64,000 nt of DNA from Bathymodiolus brooksi (GCA_963680875.1 OY804588.1:73370829-73434828); one strand, 5' to 3'; positions 1 through 10,812 are shown, counted from the stretch's first letter. Translations and numbers: made by a program. The notes: a model not told the origin generated them from the letters alone.

Positions 1-2073
1 AAGTTATTGACTTATGTCCAAATTTTAGATACATGGACACATCATCAAAATTTGTCTGGCTATTTACTAATGAACATGAACAAGTTTTGAAAAAATTAGG
101 TAGTTTTATAGAGGAATGTTTTTTGCTGCGAGGACACAATTGATCCTATAGATATCATTAGGTTAAGTGAATTATTATAGTTATTATACATGTTATATTA
201 TATTAAATATGAATTGATTTATGGTGGTATTTGATAGGCTCTGATCTGGCCGTGCAGTCACTGAACATAAATATGTTGTCCTGGTTTTTGTGTGTGTTTA
301 CATGTATGTCTCCAATCATTTCAATCATTGTATTAAATTGTTTGTCCCTTGTGGGCCCTTAATTGGCAATAAAAAAAATCTTGTTCTTATTCTTATACGG
401 AAAATATCGAAGGAAATTCGGCAATATATTTATAATAAAGTGGGTGTTGATTATATAAATAAATCTAAAGTTCTTCAAGGTAGGTATATTTAATTTAAAT
501 AATTGCAACTATAATATTCATATAAATATTATCATAAAAAAAATTATTGTTTAATATTGATAACAATTTCAAAATATAACAATTAAATGCAAAAAGTTGA
601 ATTAACAATAATTATTGGGGAAAATGCTTTTTAAGGAATATAAATAAAGGGAGATAATCATAGTACTGTATAGTATTATAAAATTACTACTGAAAAACGT
701 TTTGTAAAAAAAATTTGAACCAATAGTGATTAACACAGTTTGTCTATAAGCATCCAAAAAATGAAATAAATATATTTTACAATACTGTCTGTACTCCTGT
801 AGGGGTGTGAAGCCCATCTATGATTTAAATAGATCCTCTGTTTTTAATAACAATTTATATTCATAAAATAAAATAATCAAAATGCATATGTATGCTAAAT
901 AAAATTTGGATTACGTTTTAACTATGTTAGATAAAATGTATCTACGTACCATTAGTTGTTTACAAAATACACATATAAAAATAATTATTGTTTGTAAACG
1001 AACATCTGCTTTGCATATCATAAATCCTCGTGTTTCTTTTAATTAATTTATTTCATAAAAATTTATAACCTATATTTTCTGTTTTTATATATAATTATTA
1101 AGGTAAAAATACCTTACAAAAGAACAAAAAGCCATTCAGAAAAATTTCTCAAACTAAAAATCTTCCTGATTCTGATCCTGATCTTACCAGCAGCTCGCTG
1201 GTAACATTTGGCCCAAATTTTGATTGTATTTTACTTCACATCCAAAATTATACATGAAGACGTATGTTGAATGTAAAATAATACAAACTTCCTTGGGAAA
1301 TATATATTTCAAACAATTACATCCATATTTTGTCACAATATATCCATAAATAAATGTCTGGCAAACTCATTTACCTAACACGATACATACATTAGCACCC
1401 CCCTAATTTTTGTAATGGCCGAGTATATAGCCAAGGGAGATCATCGTTTCAATAGCCTGATCATTGTAAAAATGGTAACATAATTTATAAATCAGGAGAC
1501 GGATATGGATACGAGTATTTCTCGAAAACATCAAATTACGCTTTTTAGTTGACAGTATTGACCACTGTAGGTAACAAACGACTAATTCACTAAAGTAACC
1601 CTTTTTAAAGACAAAAAATCATTTTGCTTTGTTGTATTTTGAAAAATATTAATTGCAATGGCAAAAACAAAATTGGTAGTTGAAGGTCAATATATTAGGA
1701 TTATTTTGAGCCCAGATTTGGTTGCAATTTGTTGTATTTTAATCCTTTATGGAGGTCTTGGTGCATGGTCTATAAATACTGAAATTTCGGGAATGACGTT
1801 GTTATTTTAGATTACGGGAGGTATCCCAGAGCATGGCATTTCACTGCAAGACTTTTAACACACCATGATATTTAAAAATGACAGAACGTACAGGAATCAT
1901 GTACGTTTCAGAAAGTATATGGTGTTAAATTTCAAACAAAATGGCCAGGTAGACTAAAAAAAACACAGATTTAGTAGAAAACATAAAAGAAATTAATTAG
2001 TGCTTTTACACCTTAAAGCAAAAAAAACAACAAATTTAACTTTTGTTGGTATAATGTTTAAATTGACCTAAAA
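1..2073. other. AT-rich DNA without a recognisable gene
   Basis: No open frame here is convincing. The longest ones (about 65-70 codons) are low-complexity and phenylalanine/isoleucine/lysine rich, as expected by chance in AT-rich DNA. The only recognisable piece is a retroelement-like tail around 330-400, listed separately. Confidence 0.6.
325..400 (+). repeat. Probable 3' end of a non-LTR retroelement
   Basis: The text reads TTGTCCCTTGTGGGCCCTT, then GGCAATAAA, then a short imperfect (TTCTTA)n tail. A polyadenylation-like AATAAA followed by a short simple-sequence tail is typical of LINE 3' ends. Similar AATAAA-plus-microsatellite endings occur at 5185-5220 and 5805-5840. No coding part is attached, so the family cannot be named. 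Confidence 0.35.
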
Positions 2074-2074
2074 T

Positions 2075-2294
2075 CAGGGGCGGATCCAAGCGGGGGGGGG
2101 GGGGGGGGGGGGGGGGGCTCAGCTGGCGCGCGCGCCCCCTAAAATTGGAAAAAATATGATTTTTTGGCGTAAAATCGTGATTTTTCACACGAAATACCCA
2201 AAACAATTTCGCGCCTCCCTCGGCTCGGCGCCATTTTTTTAAGTACGCGCCCCCCCTCCCCCACCCCCAACTTGAAATCCTGGATCCGCCCCTG
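2075..2294. mobile_element. hAT-like MITE, copy 1 (terminal CAGGGGCGGATCCA)
   Basis: The element starts CAGGGGCGGATCCA and ends with the inverse TGGATCCGCCCCTG. Its interior contains a poly-G tract at about 2091-2117 and the mark TTGGAAAAAATATGAT. A second copy with the same interior and ends lies at 6155-6339. The CAGGGG termini resemble non-autonomous hAT elements, but I could not find a matching 8-bp target duplication. The open frame on the minus strand here is an artefact of the G/C tracts. Confidence 0.65.
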
Positions 2295-2295
2295 A

Positions 2296-3499
2296 TAATG
2301 TCACAAGAGATATTTTTCATGCAAAAATATTACAAAATGCATTGCAGTGTCAGATTGCATGGTCAAAATGCATGCTATGTAATATTTTGGAATATTGCTC
2401 CCAAACACTGGATATACACGGGACAGAAGGTATTACAACTCATTTTGGTTTTATTCTTGACTTTAAAATGATTAGAAATAGGTTATTGAATGTGTTTTTG
2501 CAGTAGAAAGGCATATATAATATCGAAAATGTGATTTTTATTACCAATTTTAACAATTTCATTATGCCCCAGTTTGTCAACTTCAAATATGGAATATGCT
2601 GGATATCATTTTGGGATTTTTTTTTAACCCAACAAATTTTTCCTCATAAATTTTGGTATTTTCAGTTAGAATACACGTAAAATGTACAAATAAAACAATG
2701 TAAGGATATAGAAAGCAGTTTTAATTGAGAATTGTGTAGTAAAAACCTGGTAATTTTAGTGATCTCAGGAAAATTAAATTGACTGCTTAACATTTTCTGT
2801 TAATTATTCAAATTGTCAATGTGGATTTCATGTTTTATAGTATTATTTGACTGTAAAAGTACATTTGAACAGCTGGCTTATTTGACTACTGAAAAAATGA
2901 TGTGGAAACATATATTTATTTTTTGGGCAAAATTACAGGATATTACAAAACTTGAATATCAATAAATTATATTGTGACAAATAGAAGGAACTTCAGCTTA
3001 AGATCTAGGAAGAAAAACTTATTTAATGTCTTAAACTACATAATTTATGTGGATAAAGCATAAATTAATCAACGTTAGAATGCTGTGAACACATTTTATG
3101 AGACAAAAAAGGGGGGCTTAAGTGCAAACATTTCATATTATTTAGCTATAAATGTGCAACTGTGTCATATATGCATTTTAAAATTGCTTATTATGTTAGA
3201 AATTAACTTAATAACTGTAAACTATAATATATTAAGTAAGTTTTGCTTCATTACACAATCTGAACTCAATAGCTGCAAATGAAGATATTTTCATTGAAAA
3301 TCTTCAAGGGGGTACCTTTGCATTTGAACATTTATTCTTGCAAATATGAGATGGCCACATATTGCATGAGGTTTTATTTGCTGGATATTGCCTAGGAAAT
3401 AGAAATTAGACCAATAAATGGTTAGATTAGACTTGCAATGTTGTTCAGCTCCTGTATTAAGAGGGGTGATTGTCTTAAGGTGACCATAGCTTGCATATA
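2296..3499. other. AT-rich DNA, nothing recognised
   Basis: I see no credible coding sequence, RNA gene or repeat in this interval apart from A/T runs. Confidence 0.5.
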
Positions 3500-3990
3500 G
3501 ATGAATGGAGACTTACAAAAAGAATGTAATTATATATGTACTGGTACACCCCCCGTATATGGGTCACAGAGAGGTCTTTCTGAGAAGTTTAATTATATAT
3601 GTACCGGTACACCCCCCGTATATGGGTCACAGAGAGGTCTTTCTGAGAAGTTTAATTATATATGTACTGGTACACCCCCAGTATATGGGTCACAGAGAGG
3701 TCTTTCTGAGAAGTTTATTTATATATGTACCGGTACACCCCCGTATATGGGTCACAGAGAGGTCTTTCTGAGAAGTTTATTTATATATGTACCGGTACAC
3801 CCCCCCGTATATGGGTCACAGAGAGGTCTTTCTGAGAAGTTTATTTATATATGTACCGGTACACCCCCCGTATATGGGTCACAGAGAGGTCTTTCTGAGA
3901 AGTTTAATTATATATGTACCGGTACACCCCCGATCCCCCCCCCCCCCCGTATATGGGTCACAGCGAGGTCTTTCTGAGAAGTTTATTTAT
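3500..3990. repeat. 62-63 bp minisatellite, about 8 copies
   Basis: The unit contains TATATATGTACCGGTACAC, a run of C, then GTATATGGGTCACAGAG and GGTCTTTCTGAGAAGTTTA. The copies differ mainly in the length of the C run and in A/T swaps after the GAAGTTTA block. The centre GTACCGGTAC is self-complementary. Long open frames in all three plus-strand phases simply follow the repeat and should not be annotated as proteins. Confidence 0.9.
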
Positions 3991-4086
3991 ATATTTTGTC
4001 GTCTCCTTGTTACATTTTTGTTTTTATAAATGTTCCATTAACTAAATGTTTAGACCATAATGACATATTTTCAGTGAGTTATGGAT

Positions 4087-4329
4087 AGGGTTAAGGTTTT
4101 GGTGTTTAACGCTACTTTCAATAATATAACAGTTATATCGTGGTAGTCAGTTTTATTGGTGGAGGAAACCGGAGTACCTGGAGAAAACCACCAGCTTGCC
4201 GCAAGTCACTGACACACTTTACCACATAATGTTGTATCGAGTACACCTAGCATGAGCGGGATTCGAACTCACTACTTAAGTGGCGATAGGTACTTATAAA
4301 TCCAACTACCATAAGACCACGACGGCCCC
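4087..4329 (-). repeat. tRNA-headed SINE, family B (GGAGGAAACC core)
   Basis: On the minus strand it runs from a tRNA-like head (box B GAGTTCGAATCCC at about 4257-4270, reversed here), through a conserved middle that on the plus strand reads GGAGGAAACCGGAGTACC, to a tail ending near GTTAAACACC. At least ten copies of this family occur in the window. The conserved middle recalls the Nin-DC type of deeply conserved SINE domain, but that name is from memory and needs a library match. Confidence 0.7.
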
Positions 4330-4488
4330 TATTTTCAGTGGGGTTTAAAGACTGATGGGACGGTATTAGTATAAGATATATTCCAGTAAATGTATGATAA
4401 TTGGTATGTTTTCTTTTAAACATGGCTGCTGTTTTGAATTGTGTGTTTTAGCACTTGATCATCCTGTAATCATTGTAAGGGGATACGT

Positions 4489-5150
4489 GGGACGTCGTGG
4501 TCGTGATCGTATGGTAGTTAGATTTATATCTATGGAATGAAATTGCGTATAATATTCTTACTACATAACACTTCGAGTTCCCGTTGTACAGGAAGGTAGA
4601 AGAAACACTATATTGTTCATGTATATGATAGAAACTTGTGCTTTCTTTGAAAGTTTAGAGAAAACGTTAATGTTCTGGAGAATTCTCTGTTGAAAATGTC
4701 AAATTCTATCTTCATTGATTGAAAACTTACTAAATATTAAAACCTATACTGTCATATTTGGTATGCAAATTTCTCATTTGTAGTGCAACAAATTAGACAT
4801 AAACTTAAAATCCAAAAAGTAGATAAAATGGAAGAAAAACGTCAAAGAAATTCCTACCTGTCATTCCGTGTGACGTAGATATGATCTGAGTTCCCGATAG
4901 CATCTGCTGTCCAGATAGCCGGTTGTAGGGTGTGTATTATCTACCTATGCAATTAGTGCTTATCACCACTAACGTTGTGAGTTCGAATCCCATTCAGGCG
5001 AAGTGTATGTACGTTACAACATTATGTGATAAAGTTTGTCAGTGACTTCCGGCAGGTCGGTGATTTCTCTGGGTACTCCGGTTTACTCCACCAATAAAAC
5101 TAACTGAAATATTGTTGAAAGTGGTGTTAAACACTATAAATAATCATTGT
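4489..5150 (+). repeat. Family B SINE, apparently split by about 410 bp
   Basis: Positions 4489-4530 carry the tRNA-like head (GTCGTGGTCGTGATCG, then GGTAGTTAGATTTAT). The rest of the same consensus resumes at about 4941 with CTACCTATGCAATTAG and continues through box B (GAGTTCGAATCCC near 4980) and the core to about 5150. The two pieces abut at the same consensus position, so one copy interrupted by about 410 bp is the simplest reading; two truncated copies are possible. A TATCTA-like word lies at both breakpoints. Confidence 0.5.
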
Positions 5151-5220
5151 AGTGATGGTGCCTCTTGTTGCAACAATAATTGATAAATAAAGTATTATCT
5201 ATCTTATCTTATACTTCTAT
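5150..5220 (+). repeat. Retroelement-type 3' tail
   Basis: The sequence reads GATAAATAAAGTATTATC followed by imperfect (ATCTT)n. This is an AATAAA plus simple-repeat ending, with no coding region attached. Confidence 0.3.
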
Positions 5221-5343
5221 CGTTTTCACAAGACTCCCCGCTTAATTACGATGACAATGGGAATATGGTCTTGTAATTTACGATTTCATTCTTTTTTGTT
5301 TTAATCTAAATTAAATTTATACATAACCTATAATCTAATATTA

Positions 5344-5727
5344 TCCGCATCGGTGGTGTACTCATGGTACTGGTTAGCGTGATCGCCTCGAATGCGGTAG
5401 AACGTGGGTTCGAACCCTGATCGGGTCAAACCAAAGACTACAAAATTGGTATTTAGTGCTTCTCCGCTAAGCACGCAGCATTAAGGATTAAGAGCAAAAA
5501 CGGGTTGGTTTGGAATCATGATATGTCCGAGTGAGGCGACATGTATATTCGCGGACTGTTGTTTCAGTAAGCTAGCACTTTAAAAAAATCCAACTAGAAT
5601 TTAAGCGTGTTGGTCTAGTACAAAGCGAACCTCATCATCATCTCATTGAAAATTAACTTGTTCTCGCCATGGTATAGCTGAAAAATTGCTGAATTGACGT
5701 TATACAACAATCAATCACTCACTCACT
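5344..5727 (+). repeat. tRNA-headed SINE, family A, near full length
   Basis: The head has box A-like TGGTTAGCGTGATCGCC (5370-5388) and box B GGGTTCGAACCC (5407-5418). The body contains GCTTCTCCGCTAAGCACGC and GTGTTGGTCTAGTACAAAG, and the tail is AATTGCTGAATTGACGTT followed by CACTCACTCACT. Family members recur at 10076-10812, 51315-51425 and 55238-56235. The acceptor-stem ends do not pair, so this is not a functional tRNA gene. Confidence 0.8.
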
Positions 5728-5743
5728 ATATGTGTATTATTTG

Positions 5744-5840
5744 TAGGGAGAGGACAGTCCATAAGTTGTGATAATTTTTTGTCCAATCCCATTGCTGTTT
5801 TATTTGCAATAAAATAATATTAAACTAAACTAAACTTTAG
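5744..5840 (+). repeat. Probable LINE 3' end with (TAAAC)n tail
   Basis: TTTGTCCAATCCCATTGCTG is followed by TTTGCAATAAAATAATATT and then ACTAAACTAAACT. It has the same layout as the tail at 325-400 and may be the 3' end of the same LINE group. Confidence 0.4.
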
Positions 5841-6154
5841 TCTAATAATACCTGAAGCGAATTCAAATTACATTTTTATATGATAAACTTCTTTAAAGAT
5901 AAACGATTCCTAAATCAGGGGAAATGGTCTGGTTAGCGCTGTACCTATTCATTCCATTCCAGTTTTCGTATAAATATGTATTTGAAAAAACACGACAGAA
6001 GAATGCATGGTTACTGTATCACTATGTATATATAAACTCGTTCGCCACAAGTTCGTATAACTCGAGTTCATAAAATATTAGTAACCCGAGTTCACAAAAT
6101 ATTAGCAACTCGTACGCACAAATTATTTACTCGGTCGTGCGCACCAGCTATACA

Positions 6155-6339
6155 AAGGGGTGGATCCAGGGGGCGCACCCGGCGCCCCCCCCCCCCCCCT
6201 AAAGTTGGAAAAAATATGATTCTTTGGCTTCAAATCGTGATTTTTCACACGAAATACCCAAATATTTTCGCGCTCGGCGCAATTTTTTTAAGTGCGCCCC
6301 CCCCCCCCCCCCTAACTTGAAATCCTGGATCCGCCCCTG
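6155..6339. mobile_element. hAT-like MITE, copy 2
   Basis: This is the same element as 2075-2294. It begins GGGGTGGATCCAGG and ends CCTGGATCCGCCCCTG, and it shares the interior words TTGGAAAAAATATGAT and TTTTTCACACGAAATACC. It has two C runs near its ends. No clear 8-bp target duplication is visible. Confidence 0.7.
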
Positions 6340-6678
6340 GTACATACCTCATGAGCACCTGTTGAGTCAATTCGCGAGGAATTTTACTGATTATTAAAGG
6401 GTTATGAAATAATACAAATAAAGAAAGAAAATCTTTGGTGATTTTAAATGTAATTATAATATGACCGATGATCCGTGTGGACACAGGCGCATAGTTTTTT
6501 TTCATGATAACCTACTAAAAAATTGTCACTGACATATTCATTTCATTTTCATTTTTTTGTTATTGTTCTTTTAAAAGACATTTTAACTTTACCTCATGAT
6601 ATTCGTATAAAAATATAATATTTTAAGTGACACAATACAATAACAATGAGAGATACATTTGTAATTATGGTGTATAAA

Positions 6679-6928
6679 TCGATTCACTTGTAAGTTTTAC
6701 GAATTCGCTTTATTTTATTTTTCGTTGTGTTTTCTTCAGTGCCATTGTACAAATAATCATCTTTCGTCCAAGTAAAATTGGAATAGAGCAAGAAGTCGGA
6801 TCGATTCACTTGTAAGTTTTACGAATTCGCTTTATTTTAATTTTCGTTGTGTTTTCTTCAGTGCCATTCTACAAATAATGCCTATCATCTTTCGTACAAG
6901 TAAAATTGGAATAGAACAAGATGTCAGA
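6679..6928 (+). repeat. 122/128-bp tandem duplication of a gene 5' end
   Basis: Copy 1 is 6679-6800 and copy 2 is 6801-6928. Both contain GATTCACTTGTAAGTTTTAC, CGTTGTGTTTTCTTCAGTG and the start of the downstream reading frame. Copy 2 has six extra bases, ATGCCT, which supply the start codon at 6878; copy 1 lacks them. Copy 1 would still read in the same phase for about 19 codons before a stop. TTTTCTTCAG in each copy also resembles a 3' splice site. Confidence 0.9.
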
Positions 6929-7558
6929 AATATACCAGAAAACTATACAGCTCTGTTAATGCATTACTTTGATTGTGTCTGTACCGTATTAGATTTGGAT
7001 TTTATTCAATATAATTTACAAAAAATACGAAGTTACACGAACTACTACAATTTAACTGACGGAGAAAAGAAAACGCTTTTTATGCTGTGTGGATTATTTT
7101 CGGTGGATGTTTTAAAAGATAAATGCATTATTGAAAATGGAGAAATATGTGGCGATGAACAAGCTGTTTTCTTTTCATTAAATTCAATAAAAACAATAGT
7201 TGATCCAATAAAATATTTGGAAATAGAAGATTTAGAAATTCAAGTGAAACAAGTTATGTTCTATAAAGATTCGTGGATAGAGAAGTTCTATACCAAACCA
7301 ATGCAATATTCTAACGAACTGTATTCGCATGTACACGACCATAGGAAACCAGAGACGGACATCGAATCGTATATTGTACAAACGTTGTCACCGCCGCCGC
7401 CGCTGCCGCCACGTGAACATAATAAAGATTTTAGTCCTAGACCATGGCTACTTAAAATTAAGACTACAACATTTACGGAAGAGACCAGGGTCAGACGCAT
7501 TCGTGAAATGATTAAAGTAAAACAACGGCAGACATGTTGTACATGTTCTATTTTATAA
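6878..7558 (+). CDS. Unrecognised 226-residue protein with SH3-ligand motif and CaaX box
   Basis: I do not recognise the family. The frame is intact and has a mixed, non-repetitive composition, unlike the chance frames around it. Residues 1-165 look like a compact, mostly helical domain (for example YTALLMHYFDCVCTVLDLDF near residue 23). A proline run, SPPPPLPPREH, near residues 170-180 fits a class II SH3 ligand (PxxPxR) and a PPLP WW-type ligand. The end is basic (RRIREMIKVKQRQ) and closes with two more cysteines and CSIL. CSIL fits a CaaX box, and leucine at the last position is typical of geranylgeranylation. Membrane attachment is therefore an inference; no GTPase motifs are present. The ATG at 6878 is the first in frame; an upstream exon using the CTTCAG acceptor at about 6860 is possible. 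It could be a single-exon gene, a last exon or a retrocopy. Confidence 0.6.
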   Translation: MPIIFRTSKIGIEQDVRNIPENYTALLMHYFDCVCTVLDLDFIQYNLQKIRSYTNYYNLTDGEKKTLFMLCGLFSVDVLKDKCIIENGEICGDEQAVFFSLNSIKTIVDPIKYLEIEDLEIQVKQVMFYKDSWIEKFYTKPMQYSNELYSHVHDHRKPETDIESYIVQTLSPPPPLPPREHNKDFSPRPWLLKIKTTTFTEETRVRRIREMIKVKQRQTCCTCSIL

Positions 7559-7798
7559 CTACATAGCAAAAAAAGGAAAACATATTGAGCAATAATTGTC
7601 TTTATATATTTATATGTATTTTTAATCCATGTGTGGGTCATTCTCTGACAACTTTTCAAAATACCGAGTCCCAAACGTTTCATTTGCTACAGTCTGTTTA
7701 ATTAATTATTCTTGAGACAGGATTAAGTGTTTGGCAAGCTGTTTTATCAAAAATATATTTTTTCTACGTCTTTTACTCCCGTGGTATGTAAATATTTG

Positions 7799-8368
7799 TC
7801 TTTACCGTCACAAAAACTTAATCGCACATTTTCTGACCTTTTCTTCAACATAAACCATAAAACCGATATGAATATAAACGAATAAATTGTTCTGTTGATA
7901 TATGTAGAATTGCTTATTTAATTTTTCTTATATCTACGGAGTTTTTGAAAGGTTTGTGTGTCATATTTTTAAAGTTGAGATCCGGGATGTATATATTATT
8001 GCTATATTCTTTAACTAGTGCTCAATGGTCAAAAATAACTGAACTGGGTTAATATAGATGTGCTACTACAGTGTCATTTAAGGTTACATATGTTGTATAA
8101 TTACTAATATAATATACAAAAAACATTTTTGAATTCGTGACGGAAAGGAATATTTGTGACGGTAAAGAAAACGTGTGTGACGGTAAAGACATTTTGGTTT
8201 ATAATAACAACTACCAACATAAATAAAAAACACGAGGTTGAATATAATACCTTTAGCCGTGCTCAAAAACATTCCTGATGATAAGTAAAAGTGATTAAAA
8301 GTATGTGGTTGTCTTTACCGTCACGATTGTATTGAAATTGTGACGGCAAAGACTGCTACGGCAAAGAC
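7799..8368. repeat. Cluster of a 14-bp GTGACGGTAAAGAC motif in both orientations
   Basis: GTCTTTACCGTCAC occurs at 7799 and 8311. GTGACGGTAAAGAC or close variants occur at 8138, 8157, 8178, 8340 and, truncated, 8356. Seven occurrences within 570 bp, in two orientations and without regular spacing, do not look like an ordinary tandem repeat. The pairs could fold into stems. Function unknown. Confidence 0.6.
7881..7886 (+). promoter_or_regulatory. Candidate polyadenylation signal AATAAA
   Basis: AATAAA lies about 323 nt after the stop codon of the 226-residue ORF, in a plausible 3' UTR. In such AT-rich DNA this hexamer is common, so support is weak. Confidence 0.3.
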
Positions 8369-8369
8369 A

Positions 8370-10075
8370 ATTCCGCATTTCGGTATTGATTCCATATATT
8401 ACAGACAATATTTCTAAAGGTGAAATATGTGCTTTGCTACAGGGAACAACGTTTTATTTCTACATGACGTTTAAAATGTTGTAGCAGGTGAACCGAGGAA
8501 TTTCTATTATGTTTGGTAAAGACGTTGAATAAAGGTACTAATGCATTTTAATGGAGATACTGGTTTGTTTCTTTGAATCCTGCTGACAGTCGATCCACGA
8601 TACTGTTTCTTTACATCGATGAAGTAGAAAGGAAAGCACCAACGTGACTACGATCTCAGAGTCACATGTATATTAGACGTTCTGCAACGTTAAATTTTCG
8701 TGACTGTAAAAACAGAAATTCATTGGACACACATTTCAGAGTAAATAAAGAACATATTTTACATAAAAAATAAAAATATTTTAGCATATTATTATTTAAA
8801 GAGGCATTAGCTACGATTTTGACCCAAAACATTATATGTTTTGGAAATTGATAAATAGCTTTAAAATGATGAAATAAAGGTAAATATTTCACATTAAACA
8901 GCTTATCGCTCTCTCCGTATGCAACTGACCTTACTAGTCACAAAGTGACAGATAAAAACAAATAATTTGTATTTTGTCGCTTATTAACTGCAAACTTGCA
9001 TGGTTTTTTGTCCGTAATTAATGCCGACTAAAAACAGATTCACAGAAAATAAGAAATAAGTGCATTGTTGTATTGATTTAATGACGATTCGGCAAACTCC
9101 GTATACAATGCCGATAATTAATAAGATGGCGTCCATTTCTTGATCGATCTCAAAACACGAGCAGTTGCACCTATTTTCCCCGATGCCTGTACATTTCATA
9201 ACATTTATAAATTACAGAAACACGTTTTTATTAAGGCATCAATCATATCTGATGGTTGAGTCCCAAAAATTGTATTTAAGTAGACCCGGTTTTGTCAATG
9301 TACAAAATTGAAAGAATAGCGTAAAAAAGCTCAATATCACAGTTATGTTTCCTTTTTATAATTTATTTAAGGTTCAATATAACACTTGCCAATGGTGTGT
9401 TCGACTTGCAAATTGATAAAAAGAAGAAAAAACAAATTTGTCTTAAATGAATAAAACAACAGCACATAGTCAAAATATTTTACATGTGGATGCTTTGTAT
9501 AACATTAAAAGAAAGAAATACAGAACGTTTGTGCAGAATTGGCATTCGCCAAAGTCACCTTGAACAGAATGGTCATGATTTTTTTTAATAGTACTTGTAA
9601 TGTTTTTTTTGTTTGCTACGAGTTGGATTATTACAATATTCAAAGAGTGTTTGATCAAAAGTAGGAACTCTCACTGTTTATATGCTCATAAGTTGTATTT
9701 TAATGCCTGAACATTGTTTCAGAAGTGGAAAAAGTTGCAAAATGTACGCCATATTCACAATGTTTTCAAGTTTTCACTATTTTTAAATTAAATAACGCTA
9801 TATATATGCCGCGAGTACCTAGCCTATTCCATCAACATGATGTTGTGCTATTTATTTTTTAAAACAAAAGATCTGAATTCTATAAAAATTATGTGGAATC
9901 ATACAAAACCAGAAACTTTACCATCCGGCATTATTATACGTGTAAGATGTCTATGTGAAAACATCATCTTATATAGATATCGTTTTGGATTAATTTTTGT
10001 TTTCAAATAATATATTGAAGGACACTAACTAAGAAATTTTGATTAAAAACAAAAAAATAAAAATAAAAATTGGGA
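8370..10075. other. AT-rich DNA without a recognisable gene
   Basis: Only short chance open frames are present. I see no RNA gene or named repeat. Confidence 0.5.
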
Positions 10076-10812
10076 ACAGCATCGGTAGTGTAATGGTTAG
10101 CGTGCTCGCCTCGAGTGCGATTGATTGTGGGTTCGAGCCCCGGTCGGGTCAAACCAAAGAATATAAAATTGGTATTTGTTGCTTCTCCGCTAAGCACGCA
10201 GCATTAAGGAGAAAGAGCAAAGACTAGTTGGCTCGGAATCAGAATAAAGGTTGATCTATACTCCGGGTGTAACAGCGATGCGACGAGCATTAAAATTGAA
10301 GCGATACTATTGCGAAATCATTGCTTTTTTGTCGCGTCGCTACTATCGTTTTTAGCTCATGTTGCTTAGTGATTTTGATAATGTTTTTTTTTATGATTTC
10401 AGATTGCAATTACTCAGCGACGGTAGCGATATCGCTAGAAAGTTAAAATAATTTCAACTCTGCTGCGACAGCTATCGATGATCCTTGCGATGAAAATTTT
10501 CGCTAGTGATGGTCAGCGATGACGGGCGTTGTCGCTGCGATGGGGTCGCGATGTTGAAAGCGACATCGCAAGTCCGTCGCATCGCTGTCGCACCCGGAGT
10601 ATAAACCCACCTTAATGTGTCCGAGTGGAGCGACATATCTACCCGCAGACTGTTGTATCAATGAGCTAGCACTATTAAAATCCAACTCAGCGTGTTGGTC
10701 TAGAACAAAGCGAAAGTCATCATCATCTCATTGAAAATTAACTTGTTCTTGCCATGATATAGCTGAAAAATTGCTGAATTATTGGCGTTAAACAACTATC
10801 TCACTCACTCAC
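10076..10812 (+). repeat. Family A SINE split by a MITE
   Basis: The head (TAATGGTTAGCGTGCTCGCC at about 10090, box B GGGTTCGAGCCCC at about 10130) and body run to about 10246. The consensus resumes at 10614 with AATGTGTCCGAGTGGAGCGA and continues to a CTCACTCACTCACT tail. The intervening 367 bp is a separate inverted-repeat element. Compared with the uninterrupted copy at 5344-5727, the two halves join without loss. Confidence 0.8.
10247..10613. mobile_element. GC-rich MITE with about 37-bp terminal inverted repeats
   Basis: The left end reads AAGGTTGATCTATACTCCGG, then GTGTAACAGCGATGCGACG. The right end, reversed, reads AAGGTGGGTTTATACTCCGG, then GTGCGACAGCGATGCGACG. The interior is rich in GCGATCGC-like words. 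It interrupts the SINE at 10076-10812; at most 2-3 bp of target appear duplicated. No transposase is present. Confidence 0.8.

Noticed and set aside
2036..2320. 94-codon minus-strand frame with polyproline
   Set aside because: The proline run is the MITE poly-G tract read in reverse.
3501..4029. Open frames reading YICTGTPPVYGSQRGLSEKF repeats
   Set aside because: All plus-strand phases of the 62-63 bp minisatellite are open, and no start context or homology supports a protein.
8984..9199. 71-codon minus-strand frame with Cys-rich start and hydrophobic middle
   Set aside because: It superficially resembles a small membrane protein, but has no signal or homology I can recognise and lies in AT-rich DNA where such frames arise by chance.
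10080..10150. Possible functional tRNA genes at SINE heads (also 5345, 51350, 56160)
   Set aside because: Box A and box B are present but acceptor-stem pairing is missing and each head runs into a SINE body.
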